Source: Corynebacterium sp. MSK297 (GTDB lineage Bacteria > Actinomycetota > Actinomycetes > Mycobacteriales > Mycobacteriaceae). Taken from it: DNA of 64,000 nucleotides. The stretch is taken from the NCBI RefSeq assembly GCF_030232885.1, contig NZ_JASPGD010000003.1:187312-251311 (forward strand), given 5' to 3'. A model generated the notes under the pieces. It did no database searches and was not told where the DNA came from. It worked only from the letters and a program-made list of their open reading frames with translations. Below, piece by piece: positions 1-8,344 of this stretch. The position numbers and the translations under genes are program-made. The stretch's first letter is position 1. Each line of letters opens with the position of its first letter.

Positions 1-958
1 GCGGAATTTCGTGTGCGTTGGGCGGGCTGGTGTGTTCGAGTGGGGGCAGTTGCCAGCCGACGAGGATGGCGAATTGAATGCCTAAGGCCACGCCACCGAC
101 GATGGCGCCGGTCATCAGAATGGCTTCGAATAAGCGCGCTGCCGAGGAGACCGGAGCGCCGGTGATGCCATCGACAAAGCACTGCACCAGCGTCAAGCCC
201 GCGACCAGCACGATGATGCCGGAGGCAATCAGGTATGACGGTGAGAATGTCCAGCCGATAGTGCCAGCGAAGGTATAAAAGCCAGCTGCGGGCACCGTGG
301 CGATGAACCCGCCGACCACGTTTTGGTAAAACGCCGGAAGGCGGAACTTCGACAGCCAGGAATTCGTCGCCATGATCGCGAACGAAATGATGAATGCCAG
401 GATTCCCACTCCGGCATCGCCGCCGAGCATGACGGAGACACCACCGCCCAGCATGCCCCAGCCGACGTTGACCATCTTCGGTGAGTGTGGCGGAACCTCG
501 GCCATGATGTCGTCGAGGATTTGTTCGGCGCGTTCTGGTGGTGTGGCACCATTCTGGATGGAACGAATCAGCCGGTCCACCGCGGTGAGTTTGGAGAAAT
601 CGACCGTCAGGTCAGGGGCAACGCGGAAGACGTTAACTGGGATGCGCTCGTTGATGGTGCCGATATTGGCGTGGATGGTGATGGTTTTTGTGGTGATATC
701 TACGTGTGCCTGGTACAGGCCGTAGGCGCTTAACACGGAGTGGATCTGTGCGCGCACGTCGGAGTTGGAGTTGCCGGAGGAGATGAGGATTTCGCCGATG
801 CGGGCGGCGATTTCCATGACTCCGGTAAGGTGCGCCGGATTAGTGAGGTCCACCGGCGCCAGTGGTGACGGTGGCGGTGCGGCCTTGGCGGCGTCGACCG
901 TGGAAATATTGGCACCGGTGCCCCGCAGGTTCGTTTTCAGGTTATTCAACCAAGACAC
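1..958 (-). CDS. thrE: Threonine/serine exporter ThrE, 5' part (runs off the window)
   Basis: Reading the minus strand from a GTG at 958 gives an uninterrupted frame of about 319 codons that leaves the window at base 1, so the C-terminus is missing. The first ~165 residues are soluble and match the cytoplasmic ThrE/DUF1212 domain (ARIGEILISSGNSNSDVRA near residue 50). At least four hydrophobic segments follow, starting near GWGMLGGGVSVMLGG. The family exports L-threonine and L-serine across the cytoplasmic membrane, driven by the proton gradient, and is about 490 residues in C. glutamicum, so roughly a third is lost here. A GAGG sequence lies about 9 nt before the GTG and supports this start. 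Identification is by recognition of the conserved domain and topology. Confidence 0.88.
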   Translation of the reverse strand, partial: MSWLNNLKTNLRGTGANISTVDAAKAAPPPSPLAPVDLTNPAHLTGVMEIAARIGEILISSGNSNSDVRAQIHSVLSAYGLYQAHVDITTKTITIHANIGTINERIPVNVFRVAPDLTVDFSKLTAVDRLIRSIQNGATPPERAEQILDDIMAEVPPHSPKMVNVGWGMLGGGVSVMLGGDAGVGILAFIISFAIMATNSWLSKFRLPAFYQNVVGGFIATVPAAGFYTFAGTIGWTFSPSYLIASGIIVLVAGLTLVQCFVDGITGAPVSSAARLFEAILMTGAIVGGVALGIQFAILVGWQLPPLEHTSPPNAHEIP

Positions 959-1169
959 AGTGGCTCTACCTCATATCGCGTGGCTAGGAATGGTCGTTGC
1001 AGTCCGTGGGGATTTTACATGGTGGTACTGGAGCTTATCTGCAGATATATCACGGGGAAACTGGTGATTTTTTTGTTTCGAGAGTCTAAGCTAGACTGTC
1101 AGCGTGCTCCGAATATGAACGGACGGTAACAAAAGATTGTCTTTTGTCTACGGTACACGGGTGCACGGT

Positions 1170-1242
1170 GCTGGAGTGGCGCAATTGGTAGCGCAACGCA
1201 CTTGTAATGCGTCGGTTGCGAGTTCGAGTCTCGTCTCCAGCT
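1170..1242 (+). tRNA. tRNA-Thr (anticodon TGT)
   Basis: A complete cloverleaf. Acceptor stem GCTGGAG pairs with CTCCAGC, the D-loop is GGCGCAATTGGTAGCGC, the anticodon loop is CTTGTAA (anticodon TGT), and the T-arm contains GTTCGAGTC. The 3' CCA is not encoded. The gene sits between thrE and an AT-richer block of envelope genes, a typical place for foreign DNA to attach, but I found no second copy of its 3' end nearby. Confidence 0.95.
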
Positions 1243-1555
1243 CAAAGTATGATTGGGAAGTAAAAGTTTCCCAAGTTTCTACATGCTTCACTAACGTTAG
1301 AACCGGTTAGACACCTGCCAAAAACGTACAAGGAGTTTTGTTTCTTAAATCTTTATTTTTTAGGTTGAGTTCCCATAATTTGTGTGGATTTCAAGTGGTA
1401 AAATAGCAGGTAAAGCCCGGTACGACCAGCTATAGCTACCCTAATTTAGGGTGGGCGTGAACTCCTGCTGGAAAATGCTTGGTTACGGGTGTAGGGTTAC
1501 CTTTCGTACGATGCAGGCGGTGATGAAAACCACCATATACCCGAAAGGTTCGCGC
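1243..1555 (+). promoter_or_regulatory. Upstream region and long leader of the repeat-protein gene
   Basis: This 313-bp stretch holds no supported gene. A TAAAAT box at 1399-1404 is a plausible -10 element. If it is used, the next gene has a leader of about 150 nt, unusual in a window where many genes appear leaderless. The leader is rich in short self-complementary pieces (for example around CCCTAATTTAGGG at 1439-1451) and ends with GAAAGG just before the start codon. A regulatory role is inference. Confidence 0.35.
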
Positions 1556-2182
1556 ATGGACGTGCTACTTCAGATCAATGAAATCGTGTCAGGGCCAATC
1601 AAGGACTTCTTATTCCAGGTCACAGGAGGCGGGGCGCCTCAGGTCAACGCTCCAGAACTGCCTGAGTTGCCTCCACTGTCCTCCCCAACCCTTCCGCAAG
1701 ATGTAAATGTTGAAGTTGGTGGCTCCACTTTCGGTGACCTGGGATCTTCAGACAATGGATCGTCGCAGTTCCTCAACGATGCCGGTTCTTCCGACCAGCT
1801 GAAGGACAACAGCTTCCTCAACGATGCCGGTTCTTCCGACCAGTTTAACGGTAACGAATACGGCTCGTCTCAATTCGGTAATGACAATGGCTCGTCTGAG
1901 CTGTTCACCGAGGCTGGCTCTTCTCAATTCGGTAATGACAATGGTTCATCCGAGCTGTTCACCGAGGCTGGCTCTTCTCAGTTGTTCACCGAAGCTGGTT
2001 CGTCTCAGTTGTTCACCGAAGCTGGTTCCTCCCAGCTGCTTAACGACGCGGGTTCCGCAGAATTTGGCAATCAGGCAGGATCTTCCGAGCTCGTAAACGG
2101 AGCTGGCTCTAGCGAGTTGTTCAATAGCTTCCAGTCTTCGGACCTTGATTTGAGCGCATTGGGTAGCCTCCTGGGAGTTTAA
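1556..2182 (+). CDS. Serine-rich nonapeptide-repeat protein, possibly envelope-associated
   Basis: Not a family I recognise. The ATG at 1556 is preceded by GAAAGG 7 nt upstream; the frame is open further 5', but without a better start. The product is 208 residues. An amphipathic N-terminus (MDVLLQINEIVSGPIKDFLF) and a Pro-rich linker (residues ~30-52) lead into about 13 tandem 9-residue repeats of the form GSS-[QE]-[LF]-x-x-x-A. The last 15 residues are again amphipathic, ending LDLSALGSLLGV. There is no Sec, Tat or lipoprotein signal and no LPxTG motif. Lack of a signal peptide with amphipathic ends recalls small corynebacterial mycomembrane proteins such as PorA/PorH, but that is only an analogy. 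Serine-rich repeats could carry modifications. A sortase-like gene follows. Confidence 0.6.
   Translation: MDVLLQINEIVSGPIKDFLFQVTGGGAPQVNAPELPELPPLSSPTLPQDVNVEVGGSTFGDLGSSDNGSSQFLNDAGSSDQLKDNSFLNDAGSSDQFNGNEYGSSQFGNDNGSSELFTEAGSSQFGNDNGSSELFTEAGSSQLFTEAGSSQLFTEAGSSQLLNDAGSAEFGNQAGSSELVNGAGSSELFNSFQSSDLDLSALGSLLGV
1749..2131 (+). repeat. In-frame 27-bp tandem repeat array
   Basis: About 13 copies of a 27-bp unit encode GSSxLFxxA. The middle copies (roughly 1890-2040) are nearly identical at DNA level, for example repeated TTCACCGA[AG]GCTGG followed by TCNTC. The outer copies have diverged. Such an array can change length by slippage or recombination without breaking the frame. Confidence 0.8.
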
Positions 2183-2746
2183 ACTCATGTAGCCATGAGC
2201 CCAATGGCTTTGTGGCGTTCATCGACGCCTCGCTTGTTCTTTCCCTCACCTCAATTCATCCCGTCCATTTGGGGTGAGGGAAACGTCTGTGAAAATGCGC
2301 AAGTGATCGACAGCTTAAAGGGCAAAACCATGGGCTAGTAGAGGTTTTACGCTAAATGTCGAATGTGCACCGTATTCCGACGAACATGTCATCGTGAATT
2401 TGGTGTGACTTAACATACGTCCGCACGTTTTACCGTGCGGACGTTTCTTTGTATTAATCCCGTGCACAATGGCGACCACGCCGGGCCGTTTGCGTTAATA
2501 CTCGTTTACTTAGAGATCGGGTTCTGGCTCTTCAGGATTGTGTAACCGGGTATGCAGTCGGCTCGCGCCAACGTTATGCAGTGAACCCAAGGTGTTACCC
2601 AAGGACTTGTGCCTTATAGGGCATAGCAGTGTCGGGTGGTGGCGTTTGTGGAGATGACTATTATACTGAAGTTTATTTACAGGTGACGGATCGGTTTCTG
2701 CCTGGACCTCTGGTGTCGGCAGATAACTGGAAACATGAGGGAAGTA
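2183..2746 (+). promoter_or_regulatory. Intergenic region with inverted repeat, terminator and sortase promoter
   Basis: There is no supported gene in 564 bp. A 10-bp inverted repeat (TTCCCTCACC at 2241-2250, GGTGAGGGAA at 2273-2282) lies shortly after the repeat-protein gene and lacks a T-run. A strong terminator follows at 2417-2450. A TATACT box at 2662-2667 is a good -10 candidate for the downstream gene. Confidence 0.45.
2417..2450 (+). terminator. Rho-independent terminator
   Basis: A perfect 11-bp stem, ACGTCCGCACG with CGTGCGGACGT, has a 6-nt loop and is followed by TTCTTT. It probably ends the repeat-protein transcript. Confidence 0.85.
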
Positions 2747-3487
2747 ATGGATAAAAATTACGACGAAAATGAAATACCAGGAAATGGTAACGATGTGTCT
2801 GGCTTTGGTGGAGAAGAGTATGGTGTTGTGAGCTCTAGCTCACAACAATCTCAAGCAAAGAACATCGGCAAGTGGATTACGGTAGCCGTAACGTCGATTG
2901 TCATTCTGTTGGTCTTGGTATTGAGCGCTTTTTATCTCTTCCGAGGTGATAGTGATGAAGGTAGCAAACCCGAAGCTTATGTTGATCAATCTGGACAACA
3001 GGAGCATGAATTCGAAGCTGCCCCTGGGGAGCTTCGTGGGTTCAACCAGATGTCGATAAATATCCGTGATGAGGCGACGGCAGTCGACCCAGTGCAAGCA
3101 ACAGACAAGGGTGTGCTTTTGCCGCCGAATGATGTTTCCCGGGTCGGTTGGTACTCTTCTTCGGCTGTCCCTGGCGAACATGGCAAGGTGGGTTCTAGCG
3201 TAATCACCGGACACATTAACCACCAGAGTCAAGGCGCTGGATACGCGGGAAAGTTTGCAGAACTTGAGCTTGGCGAAGAATTCGTCGTCAGTCTTGACGA
3301 TCAAGACCGGCGTTTCCGGGTGACAGACGCTCCATATCGACTGACCAAGGGTGAGGAACTTCCTGAGGTTATTAACGATACGTCTGGAGAAAACCGTCTA
3401 GTGCTCGTAACTTGCGGTGGGCAATTTGTCGGAGGAGCTCTTGGCTACGAGGACAATATCATTACTGTCGCGGAGCCGGTGCTTTAG
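2747..3487 (+). CDS. Sortase-like membrane protein (class E/F type) lacking the usual Arg
   Basis: The start at 2747 is favoured over an in-frame ATG at 2735 because GAGGGAAG lies just before it. The product is 246 residues: a polar cytoplasmic N-terminus, one transmembrane segment (about 43-65) and an extracellular sortase domain. The catalytic His is in TGHIN (H156) and the Cys in LVTCGG (C223). Actinobacterial sortases usually finish with an Arg-containing strand of the type YRDNVVV; here it reads GYEDNIIT, with Glu235 where Arg is expected and no other Arg after the Cys. The protein may be inactive, altered in chemistry, or use an Arg elsewhere. I saw no LPxTG substrate in the window. Confidence 0.8.
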   Translation: MDKNYDENEIPGNGNDVSGFGGEEYGVVSSSSQQSQAKNIGKWITVAVTSIVILLVLVLSAFYLFRGDSDEGSKPEAYVDQSGQQEHEFEAAPGELRGFNQMSINIRDEATAVDPVQATDKGVLLPPNDVSRVGWYSSSAVPGEHGKVGSSVITGHINHQSQGAGYAGKFAELELGEEFVVSLDDQDRRFRVTDAPYRLTKGEELPEVINDTSGENRLVLVTCGGQFVGGALGYEDNIITVAEPVL

Positions 3488-3516
3488 CTACTCTCCGTGC
3501 TGTGTCGGGACTTCTG

Positions 3517-3617
3517 CACTCGATGCCTAGGGAGTTCGATGCCTAGGGACGCCATTGTGGGCTTTGTCGTTGGAACGGCATAGTGCTCTGATGTCGTGCT
3601 CTGATGGAGCCGAAATG
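3517..3617. repeat. Short tandem duplications upstream of the secreted-protein gene
   Basis: Two small tandem duplications lie side by side: CGATGCCTAGGGA occurs twice around 3521-3550 and GTGCTCTGATG twice around 3584-3606. Both are non-coding. A TATATT box around 3642-3647 after them is a plausible -10 element for the next gene. Confidence 0.6.
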
Positions 3618-3731
3618 ATATCAAATTGGGTTAGCCGATCTTATATTAAGGTCTTGACAAGTGAAAATTCAGATTGATAAAGTTCAAGTGAAAGGGCACA
3701 AAGTGCCTCACCAACCTGAAAAGGAGTCTCT

Positions 3732-4007
3732 ATGTTTCGTAAACTAGGTATTGGTCTCGGTACTGTAGCTCTAGCAGCGACCGTTGCAGCTGCCCCAGCC
3801 ACCGCTGCAGAAGCTGATGCAAAGCCTGCTGCTGACGTTGCATCGATCGTGGAAAACGTCAAGCCTGATACTCACGCTGACAAGCTCGGCAAGGCTGAAC
3901 TGACCGGCAAGCACCTTGACAACGCTAAGAAGGGTGTTGAGTCCGCTAAGGGTATTGCAGACACCCTTTCCACTTTGGGTGGCTTGTTCGGACTTGGTGG
4001 CAAGTAA
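3732..4007 (+). CDS. Small secreted helical protein
   Basis: I do not recognise a family. The product is 91 residues with a clear Sec signal peptide: MFRK, a hydrophobic core LGTVALAATVAAAPA, and a likely cleavage site after ATA near residue 26. The mature part (~65 residues) is Ala/Lys/Asp-rich and predicted helical, ending in a glycine-rich hydrophobic tail (LGGLFGLGGK). A strong ribosome-binding site (AAAAGGAG) precedes the ATG and a strong terminator follows, so it is probably monocistronic and well expressed. The mature protein has no cysteine. The hydrophobic tail resembles in style the LGSLLGV end of the repeat protein two genes upstream, which suggests a shared envelope location, but this is speculative. 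Confidence 0.75.
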   Translation: MFRKLGIGLGTVALAATVAAAPATAAEADAKPAADVASIVENVKPDTHADKLGKAELTGKHLDNAKKGVESAKGIADTLSTLGGLFGLGGK

Positions 4008-4082
4008 AGCCGAAGTCAACGCTAAACTGACGTCCGTCCTAGCCCATCCATGTGATGGAGTATAGGTAGACGGCAGATTCAC

Positions 4083-4130
4083 AAGCGGCCTGGGTTCTTT
4101 ATCTACCCAGGCCGCTTCGTTGTTTTTATT
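4083..4130 (+). terminator. Strong rho-independent terminator
   Basis: A 12-bp stem (AAGCGGCCTGGG with CCCAGGCCGCTT) has an 11-nt loop and is followed by a T-rich tail (CGTTGTTTTT). It lies 75 bp after the small secreted protein. Confidence 0.9.
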
Positions 4131-4276
4131 TACCTTCACAAATGTGCGCAATAACCAGGGATTTTTTAACAGTGGTGTGGTGAACCGTTTGTGCCACAGT
4201 ATGCGCGCCCGAGGCTACTAGTTGTAGCACATTTATGGTTTCGGCCCGGTTGTCAATGCGCGTGCTGGATGCTTGT

Positions 4277-4309
4277 CCAGGTTCTGCAGCTACAAGCCGC
4301 AGAACCTGG
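4277..4309. repeat. Perfect inverted repeat without T-tail
   Basis: CCAGGTTCTGC and GCAGAACCTGG form an 11-bp perfect stem around an 11-nt loop, in a 250-bp gap between the terminator and the convergent phoD gene. Neither strand has a following T-run, so it is not a standard terminator. Confidence 0.6.
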
Positions 4310-4384
4310 CGCACGTGAGCCGTCGGAAGCCTCTGAGAATGATCGCGCAGAACAAGCAGATCATCCTAGTAGGACCATAAATTT

Positions 4385-6196
4385 TTAAAAAGATGTCTGA
4401 GTTTGATCAAGCGGCTTTTCTGCAGGCATCGGGCGGGGGTTCCCCGGTCGTACGGAATAACTCCGTGCCGTCCACAACTCAGTATCAGGGGAGAGAACGT
4501 TATCCACAAAGTGCCAATCACACTGGGCACCTTCTTGGTTTATGTCTACGCTCATATAGCCGTTGAACCGGAAGTCGATCCATTTAAACCAATGATTAAA
4601 CGCTCGTAGTAGGTTTGCGCCTTGCTCCACGATCGCTTGTGCAGTACCTTCCAACGCTTCATGTGCTGCGAGTGTCGCGAAGGGGCCGTTTGAAGTGACT
4701 GCCGGCGTAACGAATTCCGTTGCTATCGACGTCATGTCTTGTCCATTGCGGTACGCGCGGACATCTCGAGGGATATCGCTAGCCCAAGAAGAATGGATGT
4801 CGCCAGTTAAAAATATAATATTTCGTCCAGGAGCATCCCCAACGACATCAATAATTTCTTGCCGTTCGGCCATATAACCGTCCCACTGATCCATATTGAG
4901 ACCAATACCGTCTGGCGGGAGGTCTATCGTGTCGATCAACCAGTGCTGCAACTGCGGACTCAACCCTGGAGGAATAGTCATTGGGCTAAACAGCACGGAG
5001 TTAGCAATTATCTGCCATTGCGTGGTTGAACCTGTCACCGAATCCTTGAACCAATTCAATTGGGATTCGCCTAGCATCGTACGGCCGTCTCTGCCAGCAG
5101 CCCGGGCAAAGTCTGGGTTCGTTTTGAGTAAATGATCACCGGTCTGAATCAATTGTTCATCGCGGTAGGTTCGGAGGTCTGGGATGATTAAATCTACGAG
5201 GTTGCCATAACGCAGCGTGCGGTAGAGACCATCAGAACTAAGATCGTGATCACGACGAACAGGCATCCACTCGAAATACGCCTGAGTAGCTGCTGCCTTC
5301 AAGGAATCGAAATCTTGGTTTTCATCGAAGGAGCCGCCCGTTGCACCTTCTCTCCACCGGTTATCTGCGAACTCGTGATCGTCCCAGATACAGATCATCG
5401 GTTTCGAAGCATGTAATTCAGCAAGGTCGGCGTCTTCGTGGTAGAGGCCTTGCCGTATGCGAAAATCAGCCAGCGTCGTTGTCTTATGCTGTGGGGCGAC
5501 TTGGCGGACGGAGGTTTGGTATAAACCGGGATACCCGCCTTGCTCGTATTCATACGTATAATCGCCCAGGTGAAGGACGAATTCGAGGTCATCGCGACGG
5601 GCCATGTCGCGGTAAACCTGGAAATAACCGGCTTCGTAGTTGGCGCACGAGCAGACCCCGAAACGCAGAGAATCTAAAGAGGCCTCCGCTGCGGGAGCGG
5701 TACGGGTCCGGCCCACACGGGACGTTACCGTCTGACCGTTTATCTTTGCGGAAAAGCGATAGAAATAGGTTGTTGCTGGTGCTAAGCCCCCGACATCGAC
5801 TTTCACCGTATGATCACTTGTTGCCGCTGCAATTTCCGTACCATGTTGAATGATGCGTGAAAATTCTGGGTCTGTAGCGATTTCCCAGTGCACTGCAGTA
5901 TCTGGTCCCAGATCGGATCCTGGTAGTGCTTCCGGAGTAGGGGTGATTCTGGTCCAGATGATCAAGCCATGTGGAAGCGGGTCACCTGAGGCTACTGAGT
6001 GGCGGAAGACTTCGCGGGCCTGGTCCGTAACTTCAGACTCGGCCGCTAGTGCTTCCGGGGCAATACCGGCGTGAGCTTTTGGTGCTATGTGGTTGAGCAC
6101 CATCGCGCTACTCATGGCTGTCATGCTTTTTAGTATTTGACGGCGTGACGGGGTGCTTTGTGAATCGTTGGTTCCGTTAATTGGTGGTGTTGCCAT
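4385..6196 (-). CDS. phoD: Tat-exported alkaline phosphatase/phosphodiesterase, PhoD family
   Basis: 603 residues, the usual length for bacterial PhoD. The N-terminus carries a twin-arginine signal, SRRQILK at about 17-23, then a hydrophobic stretch and AHA, so it is folded in the cytoplasm and exported by Tat. An N-terminal Fn3-like PhoD domain (to ~150) is followed by the metallophosphatase domain with the family motifs FVLHLGDYTYEYE, IWDDHEFADN and FLTGDIHSSWASD. These supply metal ligands of the Ca/Fe active site. The enzyme releases phosphate from esters outside the membrane. Its location near phoRS and pst suggests a phosphate-starvation gene, but I could not define a PhoR box with confidence. 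Confidence 0.9.
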   Translation of the reverse strand: MATPPINGTNDSQSTPSRRQILKSMTAMSSAMVLNHIAPKAHAGIAPEALAAESEVTDQAREVFRHSVASGDPLPHGLIIWTRITPTPEALPGSDLGPDTAVHWEIATDPEFSRIIQHGTEIAAATSDHTVKVDVGGLAPATTYFYRFSAKINGQTVTSRVGRTRTAPAAEASLDSLRFGVCSCANYEAGYFQVYRDMARRDDLEFVLHLGDYTYEYEQGGYPGLYQTSVRQVAPQHKTTTLADFRIRQGLYHEDADLAELHASKPMICIWDDHEFADNRWREGATGGSFDENQDFDSLKAAATQAYFEWMPVRRDHDLSSDGLYRTLRYGNLVDLIIPDLRTYRDEQLIQTGDHLLKTNPDFARAAGRDGRTMLGESQLNWFKDSVTGSTTQWQIIANSVLFSPMTIPPGLSPQLQHWLIDTIDLPPDGIGLNMDQWDGYMAERQEIIDVVGDAPGRNIIFLTGDIHSSWASDIPRDVRAYRNGQDMTSIATEFVTPAVTSNGPFATLAAHEALEGTAQAIVEQGANLLRAFNHWFKWIDFRFNGYMSVDINQEGAQCDWHFVDNVLSPDTELWTARSYSVRPGNPRPMPAEKPLDQTQTSF

Positions 6197-6408
6197 CGTT
6201 CCTATCCGTGATTCCTACATACTTTGTGCATAAAACGAAGTCTTGACCATAAGACAGACTGACTATATCGCGCTCAGGTGAACCAGAAATGAAACAACAG
6301 TAAATTAGCAACGAATGTTTGATGCTACGGAAAACGGCTTTTAGTACGGCTTCTGGAAAGAGGCGAACGGCTAAGCAGTTTCTTCTTATTGTGCAATTTC
6401 TTTGGCGG

Positions 6409-7230
6409 CTAAGCCTTCCGGTCGTAGGCTCGCGTTGCTAATGGACAAAAGATGACAAAAAACAATGCGGCGCCAAGCAACACCAGGACAACCGGATTCT
6501 GTAAACTCCACACATCTGGAGTCTCCAGCGCCCCATTATTACCAAACAAATCACGTAAAGCCTGCACCAAAGCAGACAAAGGATTCCATTCAGCGAAAAC
6601 CCGCAACGGGGTGGGCATCGTTTCTTGCGGCACAAAAGCATTAGACAGAAAAGTCAACGGAAACAGCGTGATAAACGTTGCCGAATTCATTGCCTCAGGG
6701 CGCGGAACCACCAAACCCAACGTGACCATCAACCAGGAAAAAGCCCAAACAAACACCAACAGCAACACATAGCCTTGCGCGAAGCCCCAGAAAGACTCCG
6801 GACGCCAACCAATTGCCAAACCAGTACACACCATAACCAGTAGGGTGAGACTCGCCAAAGTAATATCGGCAAACGTGCGGCCAAAAACCACTGCCGAACG
6901 CGCCATCGGCAACGTCTTATACCTACTAATCAAGCCGTCCTTTTTATCATTAGCGATAAACAAGCCAGACGTGGTAGACCCGAAAATCGCCGATTGCACA
7001 AAAATTCCCGGCATTAAAAAATTTTCATAACTCATACCCGGAATATGAATTGCGCCGCCAAATACCTGAGAAAACAACAGCACGAACATAATCGGCTGCA
7101 ACACAGTAAACACGATGATGTCCGGTGAACGGCGCATGCGAATCAAATTGCGAATCATCACCGCACGGACGTCGGCAAGCCACATCGCAGGAGCAGAAGA
7201 AATCACCGGGGTAGGGCTTGTAGTGCTCAT
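6409..7230 (-). CDS. ABC-2 type exporter permease (DrrB-like)
   Basis: 273 residues with about six membrane spans and the ABC-2 permease pattern: a cytoplasmic N-terminus of ~30 residues, SPDIIVFTVLQPIMFVLLFSQVFGG as the first span, and the family motif GLVVPRPEAMNS near the middle. It forms a two-component exporter with the ATPase just upstream; its ATG overlaps the ATPase stop by one base (TAATG), so translation is coupled. Substrates of the DrrAB family include drugs and lipids; none can be deduced here. The CTTGCCGACG 10-mer occurs once near the N-terminus (plus-strand coordinate 7171). Confidence 0.87.
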   Translation of the reverse strand: MSTTSPTPVISSAPAMWLADVRAVMIRNLIRMRRSPDIIVFTVLQPIMFVLLFSQVFGGAIHIPGMSYENFLMPGIFVQSAIFGSTTSGLFIANDKKDGLISRYKTLPMARSAVVFGRTFADITLASLTLLVMVCTGLAIGWRPESFWGFAQGYVLLLVFVWAFSWLMVTLGLVVPRPEAMNSATFITLFPLTFLSNAFVPQETMPTPLRVFAEWNPLSALVQALRDLFGNNGALETPDVWSLQNPVVLVLLGAALFFVIFCPLATRAYDRKA

Positions 7231-8276
7231 TAATTATTTCCGCCTTCCAGTGCAGATTCTTGGGATTCGTTTTCCGGCGCATCCGACCCAGCCGCGGTAT
7301 GCTCCGCGTGCTTTTCCCCGGTAACGCTTTGCCCCGTGAGATCCAAAAAGACCTCATCCAGGCTTGGCCGTGACATCCCGACATCATGCACGGCAATTTC
7401 CTGGGCGCGCAACTTGGTAACCACCTGCTCCAGAGCAGCCGGACCATCCTGGACAGACACACTTAATTCATGGCCATCGATAGTGACTGCATCGCGGTTG
7501 GCGGCGACAGCGTCCAACAAACTCTGCACAGCAGCAAGGTCTGCTTGATTGACTGGAACCACGGAAATCCGCTGACCACCGACATTCGACTTCAGTTCGT
7601 CGGCAGTGCCCTCGGCGATGACCCTGCCCTGATCAATTATGCTGATCTGATCGGCCAAGTAGTCGGCTTCTTCCAAATACTGAGTGGTCAGCAATAGAGT
7701 AGTGCCCGAACGCACGCGCTGCTTGATGACTTCCCACAACGACAAACGTGCTGCCGGATCCAGGCCCGTGGTGGGTTCGTCGAGGAACAAAATCCGTGGA
7801 TCATTGACTAACGACGCTGCCAGATCCGCACGCCTGCGCATACCACCCGAGAAGCCCTTGATCGGGCGGTGTGCGGCGTGCTCCAGGTTAAAAATCTCTA
7901 GCAGCTCGTCGGCACGCTTTTTCGCGCCCTTATCCCCGAGATGAAACAGACGACCCACCATCAGCAGATTTTCGCGGGCGGTCAGTTCCTCATCAATAGT
8001 GGCGTTTTGCCCAGATACACCAATGCGATTGCGTACCTCGTGACCATTACGCACTACATTCAAGCCATCGATGGTGACTTCGCCAGAGGTTGGGCGCGTG
8101 AGCGTAGTCAAGACTTTCACCGTGGTGGTCTTACCGGCACCGTTCGGCCCCAACAGGCCCCGAACCGTCCCTTCCGCAACCTCCAGGTTTAGCCCATCCA
8201 AAGCATGAACCGTGCCGGATTTCGCCGCATAGTCTTTACGCACATTGCGCATGCGGATCAGAGAGTCATCAGTCAT
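7230..8276 (-). CDS. ABC exporter ATPase (DrrA/daunorubicin-resistance type)
   Basis: 348 residues. Walker A is GPNGAGKTT at ~43-51, the signature is FSGGMRRR, Walker B is RILFLDEPTTGLDP, and the switch region reads LLTTQYLEEAD. The C-terminal ~120 residues form the DrrA-type extension. It powers the ABC-2 permease that follows with a one-base overlap. The tail after ~320 is polar low-complexity sequence. The next gene on this strand starts far upstream (9445), so the pair is probably its own operon. Confidence 0.9.
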   Translation of the reverse strand: MTDDSLIRMRNVRKDYAAKSGTVHALDGLNLEVAEGTVRGLLGPNGAGKTTTVKVLTTLTRPTSGEVTIDGLNVVRNGHEVRNRIGVSGQNATIDEELTARENLLMVGRLFHLGDKGAKKRADELLEIFNLEHAAHRPIKGFSGGMRRRADLAASLVNDPRILFLDEPTTGLDPAARLSLWEVIKQRVRSGTTLLLTTQYLEEADYLADQISIIDQGRVIAEGTADELKSNVGGQRISVVPVNQADLAAVQSLLDAVAANRDAVTIDGHELSVSVQDGPAALEQVVTKLRAQEIAVHDVGMSRPSLDEVFLDLTGQSVTGEKHAEHTAAGSDAPENESQESALEGGNN

Positions 8277-8344
8277 GGATGCAGATTAACACCGTTAGGT
8301 GATGCCTCATCTACACTCGCGGAACTTATGCAAAACGATGCACA

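Noticed and set aside
1129..1147. ACAAAAGA-TTG-TCTTTTGT inverted repeat before tRNA-Thr
   Set aside because: A short AT-rich dyad with a 3-nt loop; could arise by chance and shows no clear role.
1749..2131. CRISPR array
   Set aside because: The regular repeats encode protein in frame and have no spacers of constant length; no cas genes are present.
6197..6408. Possible PhoR box upstream of phoD
   Set aside because: No direct repeats with the expected spacing could be seen, so no site is called.
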